A DNA stretch of 5,355 nucleotides from Salibacteraceae bacterium. GTDB taxonomy: Bacteria > Bacteroidota > Bacteroidia > Flavobacteriales_G > Salibacteraceae. The DNA lies in assembly GCA_023262195.1 (NCBI GenBank), contig JALRDM010000177.1:1-5355 (forward strand). Direction: 5' to 3'. Below are positions 1-5,355 of the stretch, one piece after another. Both the position numbers and the translations under genes were made by a program. Under the pieces are notes generated by a model that worked only from the letters and a program-made list of their open reading frames with translations, was not told where the DNA came from and searched no databases. The first letter of the stretch is position 1. Every line of letters starts with the position of its first letter.

Positions 1-308
1 AAAGGCACCTTCATCTTGTAAACAATAACCTCAATGCTTTTCACAAAAGGAAATTTCACATCCAATGCTACAGCCGTGTTTTTCGCTACCGTTTCTATTA
101 AATCACACCTTTTAGCCATTTCTTGTTTGGCAATTTCCATAACTGACACGTAATCCACAGCCTCATTAATGTTGTCCGAATCTGCGGCCATCTCCATATC
201 ATAGTCAATCAGTATGTCCACTTTGAATGTTCCTCCCGTTTTTCTTTCGAGTGGGTGGCAACCGTGATAAGCGAAAAACTCTAAATCCTTAATTGAGAGT
301 CTAGCCAT
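1..308 (-). CDS. folB: Dihydroneopterin aldolase FolB (C-terminus cut by the window edge)
   Basis: FolB converts 7,8-dihydroneopterin to 6-hydroxymethyl-7,8-dihydropterin and glycolaldehyde in cytoplasmic folate synthesis. Reading the minus strand from the ATG at 308-306 gives 102 uninterrupted codons before the left edge. The usual length is about 120 residues, so some 15-20 are missing. Seen in the translation: the N-terminal FFAYHGC..LER..GG.F pattern (residues 11-28), VDY at 51-53, DLIE at 69-72 and a final VIVYKMKVP. Glu21, Tyr53, Glu72 and Lys98 fall where the pterin-binding and catalytic Glu, Tyr, Glu and Lys of characterised FolB proteins lie. The start is supported by family length and by position: the ATG overlaps the gltX stop by 8 bp (ATGGCTAG), which suggests co-transcription and translational coupling. 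A weak AAAGGAA lies about 15 nt upstream, inside gltX. No separate promoter or terminator is seen between the two genes. The folX and ptpS-type pterin enzymes share the fold, but the motif set fits FolB best. Confidence 0.9.
   Translation of the reverse strand, partial: MARLSIKDLEFFAYHGCHPLERKTGGTFKVDILIDYDMEMAADSDNINEAVDYVSVMEIAKQEMAKRCDLIETVAKNTAVALDVKFPFVKSIEVIVYKMKVP
301..308 (-). other. gltX stop / folB start overlap (ATGGCTAG)
   Basis: On the minus strand the folB ATG (308-306) begins 8 bases before the end of the gltX TAG (303-301), in a different frame. A ribosome ending gltX would stop directly over the folB start. The only purine-rich candidate ribosome site, AAAGGAA at 330-324, is rather distant, so translational coupling is a reasonable inference. 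It is not shown by the sequence alone. Confidence 0.85.
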
Positions 309-1824
309 TTTTAAGTCGCTCTATTCCTTTTCTGAGTCGGTTGATGGAGTTCTCCTTGCCCAAAAACTCCATAATTTCGAACATATTAGGTCCAAACCCT
401 TGCCCAGTGATGAGCACTCTAAGAATTGGCATTGCTGCGCCCATCCCTATTTCATTTTTCTCTAAATGATTCATAAACGCTGCATGGAGCGTCTCGGCTT
501 CAAAATCTGTTGTTTCAAAAAGGTCAATCAGTGACAATACAATGCCTTCTGAATCAGCTTTCCATTTCTTGTTAATGGTCTTTTGGTCATAAGACACTGG
601 TGCTTCTAGCAGATATCTGCCTTCAACCATGTCTTCTACAAACGTGGCCCGCTCCTTCATCAAATCAATGTAAGCAGGAAGCTTATCCTGCTCAATGTTC
701 AGCCCTTCTTGAGTCAATGCTTCTAAAAGCGCAGGGCCGCTTTGTTCTGTGGTTTTATCACGTAAATATTGTTGGTTGTACCACTTTGTTTTGTCCACAT
801 CAAACTTCGAACCCGATTTTCCTACGCGTTCGATGCTAAAGTCTTCAATCAGCTCGCTCATGGTATAGAGCTCCTTATCGGTTCCTGGATTCCAACCCAA
901 AAACGCCAACGTGTTTATAAAAGCCTCTGGGAAATATCCCTTCTCACGATATCCTGAAGAGATCTCTCCCGTCTTCGGGTCTTTCCATTCAAGTGGAAAT
1001 ACTGGAAACCCTAATCGGTCGCCATCGCGCTTGCTCAATTTTCCGTTACCATCCGGTCGCAAAATCAATGGTAAATGGGCAAATTGCGGGCGGCTGTCTT
1101 CCCACCCCAGATATTGATACAATAAAATATGGGTAGGCGCTGAAGGTAGCCACTCTTCTCCCCTAATGACATGAGTGATCTTCATAAGATGGTCATCGAC
1201 AATATTTGCCAAATGATAGGTAGGCATACCATCAGATTTGAATAACACCTTGTCATCCATAGCATTGGTGTTGACCTGTACCCAACCTCTAATCATGTCA
1301 TTAAAGCGCACTTCTTCATTTCTTGGAACCTTCAATCGTATGGTGTAAGGCTCGCCAGAATCAAGTCTAGTTCGCACTTCGTCCGCAGAAAGTGTCAAGG
1401 AGTTTTTCATAGTCATCCGCACAGATGCATTATACTGAGGGCTGGGAACTTTGGCTTTGGTAAGCCGATCGCGCATGGCTTCAAGTTCATCGGGTGTGTC
1501 AAACGCATAATAGGCATGACCTGATTCAATCAACTGATCGGCATATTCGCGATACAAGTGCTTACGCTCACTTTGCCTATATGGACCATAATCTCCCCCA
1601 TTCCAAGGGCTTTCAACTGGAATCATACTCAACCAGTCCAATGATTCTTTGATGTAATCTTCCGCTCCAGGAACATACCTGGTCTGGTCGGTGTCCTCGA
1701 TTCTCAATATAAAGTCTCCGCCATTTTTTTTCGCGAAGAGGAAATTAAATAATGCTGTGCGCACGCCTCCCATGTGCAATGGTCCTGTGGGGCTTGGAGC
1801 AAATCGAACTCGAACTTTGGTCAT
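301..1824 (-). CDS. gltX: Glutamate--tRNA ligase (GluRS), class I
   Basis: This enzyme attaches glutamate to tRNA-Glu in an ATP-dependent cytoplasmic reaction needed for translation and for tRNA-dependent tetrapyrrole synthesis. It has 507 residues, close to the usual 470-510. The class I HIGH signature is HMGG at residues 17-20 within FAPSPTGPLHMGGVRTALF, and the KMSKS loop is KLSKR at 262-266. Other GluRS blocks are RIEDTDQTR (41-49) and HVIRGEEWLPS (218-228). The segment after KLSKRDGDRLG, about 271-297 (FPVFPLEW...GYREKGYFPEA), is an insertion I associate with Bacteroidota GluRS. The C-terminal part, from about 350, is the helical anticodon-binding region. The protein has no cysteine, so the Cys-type zinc site of the E. 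coli enzyme is absent; the equivalent stretch reads SGHAYYAFDTPDELE. The ATG is fixed by an in-frame TAA at 1833-1831. A TAnnTTTG element lies 19 nt upstream, and the stop codon overlaps the folB start. A glutaminyl-tRNA synthetase is unlikely given the overall motif pattern. Confidence 0.98.
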   Translation of the reverse strand: MTKVRVRFAPSPTGPLHMGGVRTALFNFLFAKKNGGDFILRIEDTDQTRYVPGAEDYIKESLDWLSMIPVESPWNGGDYGPYRQSERKHLYREYADQLIESGHAYYAFDTPDELEAMRDRLTKAKVPSPQYNASVRMTMKNSLTLSADEVRTRLDSGEPYTIRLKVPRNEEVRFNDMIRGWVQVNTNAMDDKVLFKSDGMPTYHLANIVDDHLMKITHVIRGEEWLPSAPTHILLYQYLGWEDSRPQFAHLPLILRPDGNGKLSKRDGDRLGFPVFPLEWKDPKTGEISSGYREKGYFPEAFINTLAFLGWNPGTDKELYTMSELIEDFSIERVGKSGSKFDVDKTKWYNQQYLRDKTTEQSGPALLEALTQEGLNIEQDKLPAYIDLMKERATFVEDMVEGRYLLEAPVSYDQKTINKKWKADSEGIVLSLIDLFETTDFEAETLHAAFMNHLEKNEIGMGAAMPILRVLITGQGFGPNMFEIMEFLGKENSINRLRKGIERLKNG

Positions 1825-1843
1825 AATCTTTTAAAAAAGGGTG

Positions 1844-1851
1844 CAAAGATA
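1844..1851 (-). promoter_or_regulatory. Bacteroidota-type -7 promoter element for gltX-folB
   Basis: The minus strand reads TATCTTTG here, an exact match to the Bacteroidota TAnnTTTG consensus bound with the primary sigma factor of that phylum. It ends 19 nt before the gltX ATG, giving an expected leader of roughly 16 nt. The -33 TTG box is poor: the best match at a suitable distance is CTG at 1874-1872, 20 nt upstream. The short leader contains a weak AAAAGA just before the ATG and no strong Shine-Dalgarno sequence, as is common in this phylum. Confidence 0.65.
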
Positions 1852-1879
1852 AGCGCCTGTGAGGAGGCTGGCAGCATGC

Positions 1880-1887
1880 GAGCGCTC
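1880..1887. repeat. 8-bp perfect palindrome in a GC-rich intergenic patch
   Basis: GAGCGCTC is its own reverse complement. It sits in a GC-rich patch (about 1852-1887) of an otherwise AT-rich gap. The same patch holds GCATGC (1874-1879) and GCTGGCAGC (1867-1875), a 4-bp inverted repeat around one base. The patch overlaps the -33 region expected for gltX and ends about 43 bp upstream of the -7 element of the divergent gene. It could be a protein-binding site, but short palindromes arise by chance and no known operator is recognised. Confidence 0.25.
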
Positions 1888-1899
1888 CATTCTTAACCG

Positions 1900-1925
1900 C
1901 CATTAACATTCGTCCATCTTAATGG
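1900..1925. promoter_or_regulatory. 7-bp inverted repeat, possible operator of the DUF4175 promoter
   Basis: CCATTAA (1900-1906) and TTAATGG (1919-1925) are perfect inverted arms separated by 12 bp, so their centres are 19 bp apart, a little under two helical turns. The right arm ends 4 bp before the TATATTTG element and the left arm reaches the expected -33 region. A dimeric regulator bound here would overlap the promoter. A further TTAAC at 1893-1897 lies 10 bp before the TTAAC at 1903-1907. The regulator, if any, is unknown, and in AT-rich DNA this may be coincidence. Confidence 0.35.
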
Positions 1926-1929
1926 TTGA

Positions 1930-1937
1930 TATATTTG
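1930..1937 (+). promoter_or_regulatory. Bacteroidota-type -7 promoter element for the DUF4175 gene
   Basis: TATATTTG matches TAnnTTTG exactly and ends only 10 nt before the ATG at 1948. If transcription starts at the usual distance, the leader would be about 7 nt or less, too short for a normal ribosome site, and none is visible (ACTGGCC precedes the ATG). No good TTG is present at the -33 position; TTC at 1909-1911 is the nearest. The position and exact match support a promoter, but the weak upstream box leaves room for chance. Confidence 0.6.
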
Positions 1938-1947
1938 ATCACTGGCC

Positions 1948-4900
1948 ATGAATCAACTCGAAGAATTAAAGAAAAATATTGGCGATTACATCGATAAGCA
2001 GAACCGAAAGGACCTGCTGAGAGGTCTGATTTTATCAGCAATCTCAGCACTATCGTTGTGGATTGTGCTGGCATTGCTTGAGTACTTTGGCAATTTCAGT
2101 GAAACCACGCGCACGGCACTCTTCTATTCCTTTATAATCTTCACCATTACCGTGCTTACACTGCGCGTCTTCGTGCCCATCTTGCGTATGTTTGGCCTTA
2201 TTCGATCGTTGGACACAAACGAAGCAGCCAAACGAATAGGTAACTCCATGAAGCCCGTGGAAGACAAGCTCATTAATACCATAGCCCTGAGCAACACCTT
2301 TGATGGTTCATCAAATCATTTGGTTATGGCAAGTATCAATCAAAGGGGCCAAACCCTCAACCGCTATGATTTTGCAGAACTTATAAAACTAGACGACATT
2401 CTTTCGCTGGTCAAGTACTTGGTCATGCCGATTATTGTATTTATCACGCTGTCTCTACTCAGCCCTGCTTCCTTAATCGATAGCTCAATGAGGCTTATCA
2501 AATACGATCAGAGCTTTGTTCCACCTGCGCCCTTCGAGTTTGAAATTCAAAATGAAAACCTAGTGGCTATAGAAGGCGAACCATTTACTGTGATGGTAAC
2601 CACAAACGGCAGATCACTGCCCACGCAGGTTTACATGACGGTTGGCGATAAGAAGATAAGAATGAAGCAAACTTCTGCCGGTAGCTTTGAATACACACTC
2701 GATCGAATGAAAGAGTCTGTAGCCGTCTCATTCTCGGCAGTTAGTGTGAGTTCTGATCGATATGAAATTAAGGTAAAGAAAACCCCGAAAATTCTGAGAA
2801 ATATTGCTCAAATTATTCCACCGGCATATACAAAACTGGATGTTTCAAGACGCGCGAACCAAAGTCAAATTTCGGTGGCTGAAGGAACACAGATTGCGTG
2901 GAATTTTGATGTTGACAATACCACATCGGCCATTTTAATTGATGGTGATAGTAACATTGAGCTACAGAGCGATCAACCTTCATTCGAATCGCAGTTTCGT
3001 GCGAATAAACGCCTCAGACTCGCCTTGCGCAGTGTCGATCAACTTACCGATACGGCTGAGATTGTCATCGATGTTATCCCTGATCGGTTTCCACATATAC
3101 AGGTAGACGCACGAGCTGATTCTGCTGCACCTGGCTTATTATTTTTCAATGGTGAAATATCCGATGACTACGGCTTTAGCCAGTTTCATTTTAAGGTCGA
3201 AAAAATTTCAAAGACGGGTCGTTCTGTATTAATTGCAGAACGCCTTGACCTTGGCTCTAATAATCTTCAATCTTTCTCATTCATCGGAAACCTAGATACG
3301 CTTGTGCTCGACACTGAGGAGTCACTTGAGTATTATTTTGAAGTCTTTGATAACGATGGTATAAACGGAGCAAAATCTACCCGTTCCCAAACATGGAAAC
3401 TAGATGTGCCGAGCAAGGATGAATTACGCTCAATGAATGAGGAGGCAGCAGACGAATCGAAGCAAGCGCTGCAAGAAAAACAAGACGATCTCTCCAAGGC
3501 CAACAAAGACCTGGATGAGCTTAAAAAGGACCTGCTTCAGAAAAAAAGGCCCGACTGGCAAGACAAAGAAAAACTCAAAGAGCTGGTAGAAGAACGACAA
3601 GAAATGCTCAAGCAACTTGAGGAGAAGATGAATAAGCAGCGCCAGCAAAATGAGTTAAACACTAAATTCAATCAGTATTCTGAGGAGCTTTTGGACAAGC
3701 AAAAACAAATTGAAGAGCTTTTCGAAGAGTTGTTTGACGAAGAATTTAAGGAGAAATATAATGAGCTCAAAGAGCTCATGGACAAGCTTAACAAGGACCA
3801 AATGCTCGATAAGCTGGACGAAATGAAGTTGGACAACGAACAGCTCGAAAAAGAACTCGATAGAACATTAGAATTATTCAAGGAATTGGAGTTTGAGCAA
3901 AAGCTTGAAGAGGCTTTAGAAAAAACCAAGCAACTTGCTGAAGATCAAAAAGAGCTCAAGGAAAAAACGGAAGAAAAAAACGAATCGAAAGAAGCCCTTA
4001 CTGAAGCTCAAAAAGACTTGGAAAAAGATTTGGATGAATTGAAAAAGGAACTCGATAAGCTAGAAGAGCTAAACAATGAGCTTGAGGAAAAGAATAATTT
4101 GCCCGATCAGTCTGATCAGAAGCAAAAGGCTACTGAAAGTATGCAGAAGGCAAGCGAGGAGTTGGACAAGAAAAACAATAAAAAGGCAAGCGAATCGCAG
4201 GAGGATGCACAAGATGCCCTCGAAGAAATGCAACAGCAATTAGAATCTTTTCAAGAACAGCAAGCCCAAGAACAAGCGTCAGAGAACCTTGAGGACATGC
4301 GCCAAATTTTGGAAAACCTCATCGATCTATCGCATCATCAAGAGCGAATAATGCAAGACTTGAAGACAACCAAGGCGCGCGACCCAAAATTTGTTGATTT
4401 AGCGAAGGAGCAAAAAGACATTATTGATGATACTAAGGTAGTAGAAGACTCTATTTTGGCCTTAAGCAAGCGTATGCCAGAACTCAGCTCGAAATTGAAC
4501 AAAGAGATTAGCAGCGTAAAAAACAATATGGACATTGCCCTTGATAACATGACCAATCAGCGGCCAAATCAAGAGAAGAAGCACTTGGAAACAACCTTGG
4601 TGAAACAGCAATTGTCCATGACATCGCTTAACAACCTCGCTATTCTTTTCGATAGCATGATTCAACAAGCACAGCAACACGCCAATTCTAAAATGAAAGG
4701 AAATGGTAAATGCGATAAACCAGGCAGCGGTAAAGGCGGTAAAACATCGGCCAAAAGCATGAAACAAGCTCAAGAACAGCTGAATAAGCAGCTTGAAAAG
4801 ATGCGCAAAGCCATGGAAAAAGGCGAAAACCCTAAAGGCCAAAAACCAGGACAAAAGCCCGGTAGCGGTGGTAGTGGTGGTATGAGTAAAGAGTTAGCAA

Positions 4901-5310
4901 GGATGGCGGCTCAACAAGCGGCCATTAGACAGGAGTTGAGAAAACTAAGTCAATCGCTGAATGAAGAAGGAAGAAAACCGGGTTCAGCATTGAAAGAACT
5001 CGAGAAGCTCATGGAGCAAACCGAGGAAGACATACTCTACCAAAATATTACCCAGGAGACTATGCGCAGGCAACAAAAGATCATGACCAAACTTCTGGAA
5101 TCTGAAAAAGCAGATCGCGAACGAGAAATGGAAGAAAAACGAGAGTCAAAATCCAATAATTCGCGCTACGAGATCCCTGATTCTATCTGGGAGGAATATA
5201 TCAAAGCCAAGGAAAAAGAAATTGAATTGTATAAAACTCTTCCCCCAAATTTGAAACCCTATTATCAAAATAGAGTAAATCACTACTTTAACCAATTCGG
5301 TCAAGAATGA
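1948..5310 (+). CDS. DUF4175-like large membrane-anchored coiled-coil protein, function unknown
   Basis: It has 1120 residues, about the size I expect for Bacteroidota DUF4175 proteins, whose function is not established. The start is fixed: an in-frame TGA lies at 1936-1938 and the next Met is residue 81. Hydrophobic helices lie at about 24-47, 57-80 and 153-173. Lys/Arg at the N-terminus and after helix 2 suggest N-in topology, with everything after about 175 outside the cytoplasm, presumably periplasmic. Residues 195-487 look like two or three beta-sandwich domains, with landmarks IIPPAYTKLD (289-298) and ISDDYGF (404-410). Residues about 495-780 are a charged, Lys/Glu/Leu/Gln-rich predicted coiled coil. 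More helices follow to about 910, then two flexible linkers (917-932, 963-978) and a C-terminal module. That module has MTKLLESEKADRERE (1046-1060) and LPPNLKPYYQNRVNHYF (1098-1114), which resemble this family. The only cysteine is Cys922. The next gene starts within its stop codon. The family call rests on recognised motifs and architecture; a purely structural coiled-coil protein is the alternative. Confidence 0.85.
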   Translation: MNQLEELKKNIGDYIDKQNRKDLLRGLILSAISALSLWIVLALLEYFGNFSETTRTALFYSFIIFTITVLTLRVFVPILRMFGLIRSLDTNEAAKRIGNSMKPVEDKLINTIALSNTFDGSSNHLVMASINQRGQTLNRYDFAELIKLDDILSLVKYLVMPIIVFITLSLLSPASLIDSSMRLIKYDQSFVPPAPFEFEIQNENLVAIEGEPFTVMVTTNGRSLPTQVYMTVGDKKIRMKQTSAGSFEYTLDRMKESVAVSFSAVSVSSDRYEIKVKKTPKILRNIAQIIPPAYTKLDVSRRANQSQISVAEGTQIAWNFDVDNTTSAILIDGDSNIELQSDQPSFESQFRANKRLRLALRSVDQLTDTAEIVIDVIPDRFPHIQVDARADSAAPGLLFFNGEISDDYGFSQFHFKVEKISKTGRSVLIAERLDLGSNNLQSFSFIGNLDTLVLDTEESLEYYFEVFDNDGINGAKSTRSQTWKLDVPSKDELRSMNEEAADESKQALQEKQDDLSKANKDLDELKKDLLQKKRPDWQDKEKLKELVEERQEMLKQLEEKMNKQRQQNELNTKFNQYSEELLDKQKQIEELFEELFDEEFKEKYNELKELMDKLNKDQMLDKLDEMKLDNEQLEKELDRTLELFKELEFEQKLEEALEKTKQLAEDQKELKEKTEEKNESKEALTEAQKDLEKDLDELKKELDKLEELNNELEEKNNLPDQSDQKQKATESMQKASEELDKKNNKKASESQEDAQDALEEMQQQLESFQEQQAQEQASENLEDMRQILENLIDLSHHQERIMQDLKTTKARDPKFVDLAKEQKDIIDDTKVVEDSILALSKRMPELSSKLNKEISSVKNNMDIALDNMTNQRPNQEKKHLETTLVKQQLSMTSLNNLAILFDSMIQQAQQHANSKMKGNGKCDKPGSGKGGKTSAKSMKQAQEQLNKQLEKMRKAMEKGENPKGQKPGQKPGSGGSGGMSKELARMAAQQAAIRQELRKLSQSLNEEGRKPGSALKELEKLMEQTEEDILYQNITQETMRRQQKIMTKLLESEKADREREMEEKRESKSNNSRYEIPDSIWEEYIKAKEKEIELYKTLPPNLKPYYQNRVNHYFNQFGQE
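3430..4287 (+). other. Segment encoding a long charged coiled coil of the DUF4175 protein
   Basis: It encodes residues about 495-780. Lys, Glu, Asp, Gln and Leu dominate, with many repeats of the kind LxxLxxE or ELxKxL. Residues 536-718 contain neither proline nor glycine. If that stretch were one straight helix it would be about 27 nm long (183 residues at 1.5 A each), comparable to the width of the periplasm. The length is arithmetic; a single uninterrupted helix is inference. The A-rich, repetitive codons (AAA, GAA, CAA, GAG) cause long spurious open frames on the opposite strand. Confidence 0.75.
4696..4743 (+). other. Gly/Lys-rich linker with the protein's only cysteine
   Basis: It encodes residues 917-932 (KGNGKCDKPGSGKGGK) of the DUF4175 protein. 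This is the first glycine after residue 474 and ends the long helical part. Cys922 is the only cysteine among 1120 residues. A positively charged, glycine-rich stretch is most simply a flexible hinge. A lone periplasmic cysteine could also form an intermolecular disulfide, but nothing in the sequence proves it. Confidence 0.7.
4834..4881 (+). repeat. Low-complexity KPGQ/GSGG linker repeat
   Basis: It encodes residues 963-978 of the DUF4175 protein, a doubled GQKP followed by GSGGSGG. At the DNA level GGTAGCGGTGGTAGTGGTGGT (4861-4881) is a run of GGT/AGY codons that could vary in length by slippage. It separates a short helix (about 937-958) from the C-terminal module (979-1120). Confidence 0.65.
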
Positions 5311-5355
5311 AGCTTCGATTTCAAGATAAAATCACCCTCAATTCAGCGCTTGAAG
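5307..5355 (+). CDS. Unidentified gene, N-terminal fragment cut by the right edge
   Basis: An ATG at 5307-5309 overlaps the TGA of the DUF4175 gene (5308-5310) as ATGA, in another frame, and stays open to the window end. The 16 visible residues are MKLRFQDKITLNSALE. The 4-bp overlap is typical of coupled genes in one operon and is the main reason to accept this start. Sixteen residues do not identify a family. From memory of Bacteroidota gene order, the DUF4175 gene is often followed by a small GHKL-type ATP-binding protein or by the rRNA-maturation endonuclease YbeY. The former is a guess from context only. Confidence 0.55.
   Translation, partial: MKLRFQDKITLNSALE

Noticed and set aside
17..20. 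HMGG in place of HIGH in GluRS (residues 17-20) as a sign of a defective enzyme
   Set aside because: A Gly in the last position is common in functional bacterial GluRS (HIGG-type). KLSKR is likewise a normal variant. The coordinates here are residue numbers in the protein.
600..1117. Overlapping plus-strand open frames of 62-79 codons opposite gltX
   Set aside because: They lie wholly inside gltX, overlap one another, have no promoter or ribosome site and show no recognisable protein pattern. The gltX frame on the other strand is well supported.
3430..4287. DNA tandem repeats in the coiled-coil region
   Set aside because: Short AAAGAGCTC-like words recur (for example around 3760-3780), but no unit repeats in register over a longer span. 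This is amino-acid composition, not a satellite or CRISPR array.
3430..4854. Minus-strand open frames of 72-130 codons opposite the DUF4175 gene
   Set aside because: Their Leu/Phe/Ser-rich translations are what the reverse complement of Lys/Glu/Gln-rich coiled-coil codons gives. The coding frame on the plus strand explains the openness.
5290..5355. A terminator after the DUF4175 gene
   Set aside because: No hairpin followed by a T-run is visible, and the next gene starts inside the stop codon.

Overview
The window looks like ordinary chromosomal DNA from a member of the Bacteroidota. Three things point there. The glutamyl-tRNA synthetase carries the Bacteroidota-type insertion after its KLSKR motif. 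The large membrane protein fits the Bacteroidota form of the DUF4175 family. Both genes read from the central intergenic gap have a TAnnTTTG element, the Bacteroidota -7 promoter motif. A Cytophagales-like lineage is my best guess, but the sequence does not prove it. I see no insertion sequence, phage gene, CRISPR array, tRNA, rRNA or sign of recent transfer.

Layout: the left third (1-1824) is a minus-strand pair. gltX (glutamyl-tRNA synthetase) comes first and folB (dihydroneopterin aldolase, cut by the left edge) follows, overlapping gltX by 8 bp. A 123-bp gap (1825-1947) separates gltX from a divergent plus-strand unit and holds a promoter-like element for each direction, a 7-bp inverted repeat and a small GC-rich patch with an 8-bp palindrome. 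The plus-strand unit starts with a 1120-residue DUF4175-like protein (1948-5310). It is followed, through an ATGA stop/start overlap, by a gene of which only 16 codons are visible.

The left genes are housekeeping: GluRS charges tRNA-Glu, and FolB makes the pterin precursor of tetrahydrofolate. The right gene is the least understood item. It reads as three membrane helices, a set of predicted beta-sandwich domains, a very long charged helical region with no glycine for 443 residues, two Gly/Lys/Pro-rich linkers and a C-terminal module with family-like motifs. Its function is not known. No clearly undescribed multi-gene system is visible; the DUF4175 protein and its short-leader divergent promoter region are the parts most worth following up.
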